Of a stretch of DNA of 13,125 nt, positions 6,070 through 13,125 are shown piece by piece. The stretch's first letter is position 1; every line of letters starts with the position of its first letter. Made by a program: the position numbers and the translations under genes. The notes beneath the pieces are model-generated. The model was not told the DNA's origin and did no database searches. It saw only the letters and a program-made list of their open reading frames with translations. This DNA comes from Phycisphaerales bacterium (lineage in GTDB: Bacteria; Pseudomonadota; Gammaproteobacteria; Competibacterales; Competibacteraceae). The stretch lies in the NCBI GenBank assembly GCA_014879435.1, contig JACSSB010000243.1, forward strand, positions 1-13,125, in the 5' to 3' direction.

Positions 6070-7740
6070 ATGAAGGTGGAAAAAATCTGGCTGCGGGAAT
6101 ATCCGAAAGGAGTACCGGCTGAAATCGATCTAAACGAGTTTAGATCCCTGAAGGATATTCTGGAAAAGAGTTGTCACCGATTTGCCGATTTGCCGGCCTA
6201 TTCCAATATGGGTGTGACTCTACGTTATCGGGACATCGATCGGCTCAGCCGTGATTTTGGCGCTTACCTGCAACAGATGGGTTTGAGTAAAGGTGATCGG
6301 ATCGCCTTTATGATGCCGAATGTATTGCAATATCCAGTCGCGCTGTTCGGTGCGTTGCGGGTTGGCATGGTGGTGGTCAATGTCAATCCCTTGTACACAC
6401 CGCGAGAACTGGAACATCAACTCAAGGATTCTGGTGCAGCCGCCATTATCGTTGTCGAGAATTTTGCGCACACTTTGCAGGATGTGTGGGGCAATACCTC
6501 GCTCAAGCTCGTCATCACCACGCAAGTGGGTGATCTGCTCCCGTTTCCCCGGCGCTTATTGGTTAATTTCGTAGTTAAGCACGTCAAGAAGATGGTACCG
6601 ACCTGGAATATTCCAGGCGCCGTGCCGTTTCGCCATGCGCTGACCGAGGGTGCGCGACAAGCCCCACGCGAGGTGTCGCTGGATCATGAGGATCTGGCGT
6701 TTCTGCAATACACTGGCGGAACCACTGGGGTGTCCAAGGGGGCGATGTTGACCCACGGCAATCTGGTGGCGAACTTGCAACAAGCTTCGGCTTGGTTGAG
6801 CCCGTTTTCCCAGCCAGCTGAGGAGACCATTGTCACCGCATTGCCGCTGTATCACATCTTTTCGCTGACCGCCAACTGCCTGACTTTTATGAAGTTGGGA
6901 GGACATAATGTCCTGATCACCAATCCCCGCGATATGCCGGGTTTCGTCAAGGAATTGAGCAAGATTCGTTTTACCGCCATTACTGGCGTGAACACTTTGT
7001 TCAATGGGCTGTTGCACACGCCCGGTTTTGAGCGTTTAGATTTCAGCACCCTTAAGATCAGTTTGAGTGGTGGCATGGCGCTGCAGCGGGCCATCGCCGA
7101 ACGCTGGCGGGAAGTGACTGGCACAACGTTGATCGAAGCCTATGGCATGACCGAAACTTCGCCAGCGGTTTGTATCAACCCTTTGACGCTTAAGGCATAC
7201 AACAATAGCATTGGCTTGCCGATTCCCTCTACGGATCTGTCGGTGCGCGACGATGCGGATCATGAGTTGGGTATTGGTGTGGATCAAGTCGGGGAGCTTT
7301 GCATCCGAGGTCCGCAGCTGATGCACGGTTACTGGAATCAGCCCGAAGAGACCGCCAAGGCCATGACCACTGACGGTTATTTCCGTACCGGAGATGTGGG
7401 CTATGTCGATGAGCGCGGTTATGTACGGATCGTGGACCGTAAAAAGGACATGATCCTGGTATCCGGTTTCAACGTTTACCCCAACGAAGTTGAGGATGCA
7501 GCCGCCCTGCATCCGGGTGTGCTGGAAGTTGCAGCGGTCGGCGTACCGGATGAGAAATCAGGGGAAGTGGTCAAGATCGTGGTTGTGGCCAAGGATCCCA
7601 CGCTGACCGCCGAGGCGTTGATCGAACATTGTCGTCAGCACCTGACTAGCTACAAGGTGCCGCGACGGGTCGAGTTCCGTACCGAGTTGCCCAAGAGCAA
7701 TGTTGGCAAAATCCTACGGCGGCAGCTACGCGAGAGGTAG
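6070..7740 (+). CDS. fadD: Long-chain fatty acid-CoA ligase (acyl-CoA synthetase)
   Basis: A 556-residue member of the AMP-forming acyl-CoA synthetase family: fatty acid + ATP + CoA gives acyl-CoA + AMP + PPi through an acyl-adenylate. It is probably peripheral at the inner membrane, as for E. coli FadD. Visible motifs: P-loop YTGGTTGVSKGA (214-225), ALPLYHIFSLT (257-267), YGMTETSP (358-365), TGD (440-442), the FadD signature region DRKKDMILVSGFNVYPNEVE (456-475), and the C-terminal catalytic lysine region SNVGKILRR with K547. Length and motif order are normal and nothing is missing. The start is supported by GGAGGAG immediately upstream. The gene is divergent from tetR and near the acyl-CoA reductase, for which it would supply the substrate. 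It may serve beta-oxidation instead of, or as well as, alcohol formation. Confidence 0.96.
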   Translation: MKVEKIWLREYPKGVPAEIDLNEFRSLKDILEKSCHRFADLPAYSNMGVTLRYRDIDRLSRDFGAYLQQMGLSKGDRIAFMMPNVLQYPVALFGALRVGMVVVNVNPLYTPRELEHQLKDSGAAAIIVVENFAHTLQDVWGNTSLKLVITTQVGDLLPFPRRLLVNFVVKHVKKMVPTWNIPGAVPFRHALTEGARQAPREVSLDHEDLAFLQYTGGTTGVSKGAMLTHGNLVANLQQASAWLSPFSQPAEETIVTALPLYHIFSLTANCLTFMKLGGHNVLITNPRDMPGFVKELSKIRFTAITGVNTLFNGLLHTPGFERLDFSTLKISLSGGMALQRAIAERWREVTGTTLIEAYGMTETSPAVCINPLTLKAYNNSIGLPIPSTDLSVRDDADHELGIGVDQVGELCIRGPQLMHGYWNQPEETAKAMTTDGYFRTGDVGYVDERGYVRIVDRKKDMILVSGFNVYPNEVEDAAALHPGVLEVAAVGVPDEKSGEVVKIVVVAKDPTLTAEALIEHCRQHLTSYKVPRRVEFRTELPKSNVGKILRRQLRER

Positions 7741-7774
7741 GGGTAGATCGGGTTTTTCTTCTTTAATAAAGGAT

Positions 7775-7800
7775 AAAGCCGATTTTCGAGATCGGTCTTT
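7775..7800. terminator. Candidate bidirectional terminator between fadD and the alpha/beta hydrolase
   Basis: AAAGCCGAT and ATCGGTCTTT can pair over nine positions with one bulged T around a 7-base loop (7784-7790). The stem lies between two convergent genes and overlaps the hydrolase stop codon (7799-7801). The stem is A/T-rich at its base, giving short T runs on both sides, but no long uninterrupted T tract, so strength is doubtful. Confidence 0.4.
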
Positions 7801-8617
7801 AAACCGCCGCAGTGGAGCGATGAACGCTAATTCCCTCCAGCCAGCCCAGCAGAGAGTCTGCCACCTCACGCCAATTGAGTTCCAACATCATGGCGTGTGC
7901 CATGTGGGGGAAGATCTGCGCTTCGGCGCGGTAGAAGTGGGCGATTTCCCGTATGACCGGCGGTGAGATGAACACATCGTCTTCCGCCCCCTGCACCAGG
8001 ACTGGCAGCCGTAGTTGTCCCGGCGTGAGCCGCAGTGGATCAATGCCCATCATATCCAGTGATACGACTTGTGATTCCGCTTGCATGTAATTGAAATACT
8101 CACGCAGTTTTTCCTGGGGCATATCGGAAGAAAACAGCAATTGCCGCATCATCTCCGGCGTACCGCATCCGGGGCCTAGCATGGAAAGCAGCGCCATCTG
8201 CTGGAATAGGAAGGGGCGTCGCATCGCCATATCCAGGTTGGTGAGCAATAGCCCTTGCGGCGGCACCGAGGCCATCAGTACTAGGCCCGGCATTTCGGGA
8301 TGGGCTTCCAGATATTTTTGCACCACCATGCCGCCCATCGAATGCCCGATTAACACTGGCGGGGCGGCTAAGGTCGCCACTGCTTGGGCCAGATCGGCCA
8401 CGTAATCGGCCAGCCGCCAGAGAGGCAGAAGTTGATAGCCTTCACTCTGTCCATGACCACGCAGACTGACGGCATGCGCTTCGTAACCGTGTTGTGCGAA
8501 GTAGGGCAGGAAGTGGATATCCCAAATGCGTGCATCCGAAAATGAACCGTGCACGAACAACAAGGGCGATGATTTGGACAGAGTATCCGGATAGCGACTG
8601 ATGATCTCAAGCTTCAT
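7799..8617 (-). CDS. Alpha/beta hydrolase (lipase/esterase-like)
   Basis: A 272-residue single-domain alpha/beta-fold hydrolase. Motifs: oxyanion-hole segment FVHGSFSDARIW (21-32), LRGHGQSEG (52-60), nucleophile elbow GHSMGG with S93, an acid in GAEDDVF (D213 or D214) and a catalytic His in HMAHAMMLE (probably H241). The triad is complete, so it should be active. There is no signal peptide, so it is likely cytoplasmic. The substrate cannot be read from sequence; it resembles general esterase/lysophospholipase-like members. It converges on fadD and sits in the lipid gene neighbourhood, so an acyl ester or thioester substrate is plausible but inferred. The start at 8617 gives a normal N-terminus; its Shine-Dalgarno is weak. 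Upstream is a 138-base gap. Confidence 0.9.
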   Translation of the reverse strand: MKLEIISRYPDTLSKSSPLLFVHGSFSDARIWDIHFLPYFAQHGYEAHAVSLRGHGQSEGYQLLPLWRLADYVADLAQAVATLAAPPVLIGHSMGGMVVQKYLEAHPEMPGLVLMASVPPQGLLLTNLDMAMRRPFLFQQMALLSMLGPGCGTPEMMRQLLFSSDMPQEKLREYFNYMQAESQVVSLDMMGIDPLRLTPGQLRLPVLVQGAEDDVFISPPVIREIAHFYRAEAQIFPHMAHAMMLELNWREVADSLLGWLEGISVHRSTAAV

Positions 8618-8755
8618 GGCGAGGAGTCCTGTCGAGTCGGAAAGGGATGATTCAGAGTCTTGTGACTCAGAGTAATATTATTACAAGTAGGGTTAAATGC
8701 GGTCATGCAGCGAAGAAATAGGAGCGGACGGCCAGCACCATGAGCAGGGAGACCG
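8618..8755. promoter_or_regulatory. Upstream region of the alpha/beta hydrolase
   Basis: The region contains a near-symmetric GTAATATTATTAC at 8672-8684, which on the minus strand offers a TAATAT-type -10 but no clear -35. Next to it are two copies of GAYTCAGAGT (8649-8658 and 8664-8673), 15 bases apart, and an inverted pair GAGTC-TTGT-GACTC (8655-8668). The cluster looks like a regulated promoter, but no known consensus is recognised. A tiny 20-codon hydrophobic frame (8703-8765, minus) also overlaps it. Confidence 0.3.
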
Positions 8756-9349
8756 TTAGTGCCACCTTATTTCTTCCACCCAGATCAGTTCGCAGGCACC
8801 ATCGCCCGTATCCTCGCGACTGAGCGAGCTGCGCTGTTGCCAACCGTCATCGCGATGGACTTCAACCAAGTAGCCGCGCAAGCTGACGATATGACCGGGA
8901 CGGATCGCTTGCAGTTGGTCGGCGATGTAACCGGTCGCGGGGATGAGGTGCATGTTGGCGCTATGGGTTTCGATATCCCGACGTGGGATGGGAGCGTCAT
9001 TTAGCCACCGCCAGTAATAGAAGCGATGGCGTTGCCGAATTTCGATCTGCTCCAGTACCTGACTGTCTGACATCGGTCCCCAGCCTAGCGTCAGATCGAG
9101 TGGTGAGAGATCAGCGCCCGCATCGAAGTAATAGTTTTCTCGGCCCAACACCCGTGCTTCGAGGGTGAATGCTGCCAGCGCCTTGATCTGGTAACGACCT
9201 TTTTGAAAGGTGAGCGCCTTTTTATCGAGTAGTGTTTGCTGTGGAACATCCGGCGCGAGTACTCCAGGAGGTCGCTCTATGGGGCGATCACGCCAAGCCC
9301 AATAGGCGCCCAATGCACAGATCAGCAACAATAATCCTAGGCGACGCAT
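8756..9349 (-). CDS. Uncharacterised membrane-anchored protein, coupled to xseA
   Basis: A 197-residue protein that I do not recognise as a named family. Residues 2-18 form a hydrophobic segment after MRR, followed by charged residues: an uncleaved N-terminal anchor or a signal peptide. There is no lipobox, since Cys11 is preceded by LLI. The rest would be periplasmic. A conserved-looking core is rich in aromatic and polar residues: LTLGWGPMSD (87-95), HRFYYWRW (108-115), IPRRDIETHSANMHLIPA (121-138), SLRGYLVEV (156-164), and SLSREDTGDGACELIWVEE (175-193). The protein resembles hypothetical proteins I recall from other proteobacteria; this needs a database check. Its ATG follows the xseA stop by 3 bases, so it is probably co-transcribed and translationally coupled. 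A link to DNA repair is not implied by the sequence; it could be simple operon sharing. Confidence 0.85.
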   Translation of the reverse strand: MRRLGLLLLICALGAYWAWRDRPIERPPGVLAPDVPQQTLLDKKALTFQKGRYQIKALAAFTLEARVLGRENYYFDAGADLSPLDLTLGWGPMSDSQVLEQIEIRQRHRFYYWRWLNDAPIPRRDIETHSANMHLIPATGYIADQLQAIRPGHIVSLRGYLVEVHRDDGWQQRSSLSREDTGDGACELIWVEEIRWH

Positions 9350-9352
9350 CGA

Positions 9353-10747
9353 TTAGGGATTTTCTTCAGAACAGGTTTCAGAATCTGCCACTTGTGGCTG
9401 ATCCTCAATAGCGGTGATCGCGCAATACAGGCGGCCAGAGCCGAGTAAAGCCTCCACCGTGTCGCCAATTTGCAGTTGATCAGCACGCCGGATGACGATT
9501 TGATCCGGTTCTCGGCGCAGAATTGCATAACCACGTTTCAACGTCGCCAGTGGGCTTAAGGTATGCAGAGCGTCGCTCAGGCTGTGCAGGCGCTGGTCGG
9601 CTACTTGTAGGTGTCGTACCAACGCTGTCCGCAGACGGCGTGTCAGTGTCTGCAACTGCTGATGCGCCGCAGGTAGCCGTGCTGCTGGAATCCGTGCCCA
9701 CAAGCGTGTATTCAGTCCGATCAATCGCTGCTGTTCATGCTCCAGGCGTCTACTCAGCGTCCGTTGCAGCCGTTGATCCAGTTCATCCAGGCGCTGCGTG
9801 CGGTCCTGCAGACCACGCCGAGGTTGTCGCCGCGCTAGCCGTTCGAGCAACGGATTCAGGCGCTGATGGCGCTCGTTCAGGCGGTGCCACAACACTCTTT
9901 CCAGTCGGTCTGCCAGCAGGCGGATCGTGCGCAGCCATTCTTGTCGATCAGGACTGGCCAGTTCGGCCGCCGCCGTAGGGGTGGGTGCGCGTAAATCAGC
10001 GGCGAAATCGGCGATGGTCACATCGGTTTCGTGGCCGATGCCGGTTATCAGTGGGATCGTACAGTTTGCGATGGCCCGCGCCACGCTTTCTTCGTTGAAC
10101 GCCTGCAAATCCTCCAGCGAGCCACCGCCGCGAACCAGCAACAAGACATCGCATTCTTGTCGCTGAGAGGCGAGGTGCAGGGTTCGGGTAATCTGTGTAG
10201 CCGCGTCTTGGCCTTGTACCGGGATTGGATAGACCAATACAGGCAAGGTCGGGAGGCGACGGCGCAACACGCTGAGTACGTCGCGTAGCGCCGCGCCAGT
10301 GGGCGAGGTGATGACGCCAATGCGCTGGGGAAAGCGTGGCGGAATTTTTTTGTGCTCTGGAGCGAACAGCCCTTCCTGCTCCAAGCGTAATCGCAATTGA
10401 TCAAAAGCACGCCGCAGAGCACCTGCACCGGCTTCTTCCACATAATCGACGATGATTTGGAAATCGCCGCGTGGTGCGTACAAGCTGATGCGACCCCGCA
10501 GCAAGACCTGTTGACCGTTGCGGGGACAGTCACGAAAAAGTAGAGCGCGGTGCTGAAACAGCGCGCAGCGGATCTGGGCCTTGGCGTCCTTGAGCGAGAA
10601 ATAGAGGTGGCCTGAGGTGGGCCGGGACAGATTAGAGACCTCGCCTTCCACCCATAGCGATGGATATTGGCTCTCCAAAAGCGTGGAGACCTCTCGATTC
10701 AGGCCAGAGACGGTATGGATGATGCGAGGTGGTATGGAAATGTCCAT
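9353..10747 (-). CDS. xseA: Exodeoxyribonuclease VII large subunit
   Basis: The large, catalytic subunit of exonuclease VII (464 residues), which with XseB degrades single-stranded DNA in both directions into oligonucleotides and acts in repair in the cytoplasm. Domains: N-terminal OB fold (about 10-105; LWVEGEVSNLSRPTSGHLYF), catalytic domain with GVITSPTGAALRDV (144-157), VRGGGSLEDL (205-214), FNEE (217-220), GIGHETDVTIADF (236-248) and ADLRAPTPTAAAE (250-262), then a long Arg/Gln/Leu-rich coiled coil (about 268-395) that binds XseB, and a C-terminal segment with the GYAI motif. Length is normal and all motifs are intact. XseB is not in the window. The gene is divergent from guaB, the same arrangement as in E. 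coli and pseudomonads. The ATG at 10747 has only a weak ribosome binding site. Confidence 0.97.
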   Translation of the reverse strand: MDISIPPRIIHTVSGLNREVSTLLESQYPSLWVEGEVSNLSRPTSGHLYFSLKDAKAQIRCALFQHRALLFRDCPRNGQQVLLRGRISLYAPRGDFQIIVDYVEEAGAGALRRAFDQLRLRLEQEGLFAPEHKKIPPRFPQRIGVITSPTGAALRDVLSVLRRRLPTLPVLVYPIPVQGQDAATQITRTLHLASQRQECDVLLLVRGGGSLEDLQAFNEESVARAIANCTIPLITGIGHETDVTIADFAADLRAPTPTAAAELASPDRQEWLRTIRLLADRLERVLWHRLNERHQRLNPLLERLARRQPRRGLQDRTQRLDELDQRLQRTLSRRLEHEQQRLIGLNTRLWARIPAARLPAAHQQLQTLTRRLRTALVRHLQVADQRLHSLSDALHTLSPLATLKRGYAILRREPDQIVIRRADQLQIGDTVEALLGSGRLYCAITAIEDQPQVADSETCSEENP

Positions 10748-10795
10748 GTTTAAAAAGTCCGTATTTAAAACGATGCTGGGGCGAGATCTTCATAT

Positions 10796-10819
10796 ATTTC
10801 GTCGGTTTGGTCGCGAAAT
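10796..10819. repeat. Inverted repeat in the xseA-guaB intergenic region
   Basis: ATTTCGTCG and CGCGAAAT face each other around GTTTGGT; eight pairs form with one bulged T. It lies 49-72 bases upstream of xseA and well upstream of the guaB -35. It could be an operator or leader hairpin for xseA, and matches no consensus I know. Confidence 0.3.
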
Positions 10820-10864
10820 CGTTCCCGTGAACCCCAAGAAAGCAGGACATTGGATCAATATTCG

Positions 10865-10893
10865 TTTACCTGAATGGTATGCAATTTTATAAT
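10865..10893 (+). promoter_or_regulatory. Sigma70-type promoter of guaBA
   Basis: A -35 hexamer TTTACC (10865-10870, 4 of 6 matches) and a perfect -10 TATAAT (10888-10893) are separated by exactly 17 bases. Transcription would begin near 10900, leaving a leader of about 30 bases that carries TGAGG shortly before the guaB ATG. I see no PurR-type operator overlapping it. Confidence 0.7.
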
Positions 10894-10931
10894 AATCCGT
10901 TTTATTGCAATCCAAGTCTTGAGGCCCTGCC

Positions 10932-12395
10932 ATGCGAATCGTTCAAGAAGCCCTGACCTTCGATGATGTCCTGCTTCTTCCCGCCTATTCTGAGGTCTTG
11001 CCCAGAGATGTCAGCCTCAAGACACAACTGACTCGGGCCATCAGTCTGAATATCCCGTTGGTGTCGGCGGCGATGGACACAGTCACCGAATCGCGGTTGG
11101 CCATCTCGCTGGCGCAAGAGGGCGGCATCGGCATTATCCACAAGAACATGTCGATCGAGAAACAGGCCCATGAAGTGCGACGGGTGAAAAAATACGAAAC
11201 CGGCGTCATCAATGATCCTATCGTCACCGGGCCATCCACCAGTATCCGCGAGATATTGGCGTTGACCCGTGCGCATCACATCTCGGGGGTGCCGGTGGTC
11301 GATGGTGAAATTCTGACCGGTATCGTCACCAGTCGCGATTTACGCTTCGAACATAATCTGGATGCGCCGGTCAGCGCCGTGATGACGCCGAAGGAGCGCT
11401 TGGTCACTGTGCGAGAAGGTGCCAGCCGTGAGGAAGTGGTCGCGCTGCTGCACCGATATCGCATCGAAAAAGTACTGGTGGTCAACGACCGTTTTCAGTT
11501 GCGCGGCATGATCACGGTAAAAGATATTCAGAAATCCAGTGATTTCCCGCTGGCGTGTAAGGACGAATGGGGCCGCTTACGCGCTGGCGCGGCGGTGGGC
11601 ACTGGCGGTGATACTGAGGAGCGAATTGCGGCCTTGGTGAGTGCTGGTGTCGATGTGTTGGTGGTTGATACCGCCCATGGTCATTCTCGCAATGTGTTGG
11701 ACCGGGTACGCTGGATCAAAGAACGTTTTCCCCAGATGCAAGTGATCGGCGGCAACATCGCCACCGCCGCCGCCGCCCGCGATCTGGTCGAGGCGGGGGT
11801 GGATGCGGTCAAGGTTGGCATCGGCCCTGGTTCAATCTGCACCACCCGCATCATTGCCGGAGTTGGCGTCCCACAAATCAGTGCGGTGGCCAATGTCGCT
11901 GAGGCGCTGCGCGATTGTGATGTGCCGGTCATCGCCGATGGCGGAGTGCGCTATTCTGGCGATCTGGCCAAAGCCATCGTCGCTGGTGCGCATTCAGTGA
12001 TGATCGGCAGTCTGTTTGCCGGTACCGAAGAAGCGCCGGGCGAGGTAGAGCTTTATCAGGGCCGGTCCTATAAATCCTATCGTGGCATGGGTTCGATCGG
12101 TGCCATGACCCAGCAGCACGGTTCCAGTGATCGTTATTTCCAGGAAGGTAGCGCGGTGGAGAAACTGGTGCCGGAAGGGATCGAGGGCCGGGTACCCTAT
12201 AAGGGCAGTATGCTGGCGATCATCAATCAACTGATGGGAGGGCTGCGTTCCAGTATGGGTTATGTCGGCTGTCGGGATGTGGCTGAGATGCGCGTCAAAC
12301 CCGCTTTTACGCGGGTGACCAGTGCGGGAATGCGCGAAAGTCATGTCCACGATGTGACGATTACCAAGGAAGCACCGAACTATCGGGTCGATTGA
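10932..12395 (+). CDS. guaB: Inosine-5'-monophosphate dehydrogenase
   Basis: IMP + NAD+ + H2O gives XMP + NADH, the committed step of guanine nucleotide synthesis, as a cytoplasmic tetramer. The 487-residue length is standard. The TIM-barrel catalytic domain is split by two CBS domains at about 93-200 (SGVPVVDG... and KVLVVND...). Catalytic features: substrate loop GPGSICTT with nucleophile C303, IADGGVRYSGDLAKA (334-348), SYRGMGSIGAM (382-392) and the mobile flap EGIEGRVPYKG (415-425) with the Arg-Val-Pro-Tyr element. The start is supported by the upstream promoter and a GAGG ribosome binding site. It is the first gene of a guaBA operon: guaA begins 2 bases after the stop. Confidence 0.98.
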   Translation: MRIVQEALTFDDVLLLPAYSEVLPRDVSLKTQLTRAISLNIPLVSAAMDTVTESRLAISLAQEGGIGIIHKNMSIEKQAHEVRRVKKYETGVINDPIVTGPSTSIREILALTRAHHISGVPVVDGEILTGIVTSRDLRFEHNLDAPVSAVMTPKERLVTVREGASREEVVALLHRYRIEKVLVVNDRFQLRGMITVKDIQKSSDFPLACKDEWGRLRAGAAVGTGGDTEERIAALVSAGVDVLVVDTAHGHSRNVLDRVRWIKERFPQMQVIGGNIATAAAARDLVEAGVDAVKVGIGPGSICTTRIIAGVGVPQISAVANVAEALRDCDVPVIADGGVRYSGDLAKAIVAGAHSVMIGSLFAGTEEAPGEVELYQGRSYKSYRGMGSIGAMTQQHGSSDRYFQEGSAVEKLVPEGIEGRVPYKGSMLAIINQLMGGLRSSMGYVGCRDVAEMRVKPAFTRVTSAGMRESHVHDVTITKEAPNYRVD

Positions 12396-12397
12396 AC

Positions 12398-13125
12398 ATG
12401 AGCGCTCCCAACATTCATCTTGACCGTATTCTCATCCTCGACTTTGGCGCGCAGTACACCCAGCTCATTGCGCGCCGAGTGCGGGAAATTGGGGTTTATT
12501 GCGAAATTCATCCCTACGATGCTGATCCAGAGGTACTGCGGGATTTTCAACCCCGTGGCGTGATCCTATCAGGAGGGCCGGAATCGACCACGGTGGCCGA
12601 CGGGCCACGCATTCCCGAGTTTGTCCTGGGGTTAGAAACGCCACTGCTGGGCATTTGTTATGGCATGCAGGCCATGGCCATGCAGTTAGGTGGTCAGGTG
12701 GAGTGTTCCGATCATCAGGAATTCGGTTATGCCCAGGTTCGTGCCCATGGTCATTCCACCCTGTTGCGCGATATTGAAGACCACGCCAGCCCGGAAGGTT
12801 ACGGTCTGTTAGATGTCTGGATGAGCCATGGCGATCAAGTGATCGCGCTGCCACCCGGTTTTACGCGCATCGCCAGTACCGAGACTTGTCCGATTGCTGG
12901 TTTGGCTGATGAACATCGGCGTTGGTATGGCGTGCAGTTTCATCCAGAGGTGACGCACACGCGCCAGGGTGAACGCATCCTGCGCCGCTTCGTGTTGGAT
13001 ATCTGTGGCTGTGCGCCGTTGTGGACCACCGGCAATATCATCGAGGACAGCATTGCCACCATCCGCGAGCAAGTGGGTGACGATAAAGTATTGTTGGCGC
13101 TGTCGGGCGGTGTGGATTCCTCGGT
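12398..13125 (+). CDS. guaA: GMP synthase (glutamine-hydrolysing), 3'-truncated by window edge
   Basis: XMP + ATP + glutamine gives GMP, the second step after GuaB. The visible 242 codons hold the class I glutamine amidotransferase domain: ILILDFGAQYTQLIARRVRE (11-30), SGGPES (58-63), nucleophile in GICYGMQ (C87), SHGD (143-146) and catalytic H182/E184 in FHPEVTHT. The start of the ATP-pyrophosphatase domain follows with P-loop SGGVDSS (236-242), where the window ends. No defect is visible. The ATG lies 2 bases after the guaB stop with no strong Shine-Dalgarno, so translation is probably coupled to guaB. Confidence 0.98.
   Translation, partial: MSAPNIHLDRILILDFGAQYTQLIARRVREIGVYCEIHPYDADPEVLRDFQPRGVILSGGPESTTVADGPRIPEFVLGLETPLLGICYGMQAMAMQLGGQVECSDHQEFGYAQVRAHGHSTLLRDIEDHASPEGYGLLDVWMSHGDQVIALPPGFTRIASTETCPIAGLADEHRRWYGVQFHPEVTHTRQGERILRRFVLDICGCAPLWTTGNIIEDSIATIREQVGDDKVLLALSGGVDSS

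Noticed and set aside
7761..7771. CTTTA-A-TAAAG small palindrome after fadD
   Set aside because: All A/T-rich with a one-base centre; it cannot form a stable hairpin and is not needed to explain the terminator region.

Overview
The window reads as an ordinary stretch of a gammaproteobacterial chromosome. The evidence is a guaB-guaA operon divergent from xseA, a gammaproteobacterial-type FadD, a PrxQ/BCP peroxiredoxin, and a fused two-domain fatty acyl-CoA reductase of the type characterised in Marinobacter. Genus cannot be fixed from sequence reading alone. I see no tRNA, rRNA, CRISPR array, insertion sequence, integrase or prophage gene, and nothing suggesting recent gene transfer.

Left part (1-2333, all minus strand): a PP2C-type protein phosphatase followed by a Ser/Thr protein kinase that runs off the left edge. 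Together they form a reversible protein-phosphorylation pair. A 42-codon reading frame with a near-perfect Shine-Dalgarno precedes the phosphatase and overlaps its start codon as ATGA. Next (2334-3124) is a PrxQ/BCP peroxiredoxin with a roughly 320-base upstream region holding a hairpin and a perfect 12-base palindrome.

Middle part (3125-8617): a lipid-metabolism cluster. A 663-residue double-SDR fatty acyl-CoA reductase (minus) lies beside a TetR-family regulator (minus). The regulator is divergent from a long-chain acyl-CoA synthetase, fadD (plus), which converges on an alpha/beta hydrolase (minus). The simplest reading is fatty acid -> acyl-CoA (FadD) -> fatty alcohol (reductase), possibly under TetR control. 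No wax ester synthase is present in the window, so the fate of the alcohol is unknown.

Right part (8703-13125): xseA (exonuclease VII large subunit, minus) is followed 3 bases later by an uncharacterised membrane-anchored protein gene. Divergent from xseA is guaB (IMP dehydrogenase) with a recognisable sigma70-type promoter, then guaA (GMP synthase) 2 bases downstream, cut by the right edge just after the start of its ATP-binding loop. guaB and guaA make GMP from IMP in two steps.

I did not find a convincing new multi-gene system. The most interesting points are the acyl-CoA reductase/FadD/TetR neighbourhood, the coupled small frame ahead of the PP2C gene, and the uncharacterised xseA partner.
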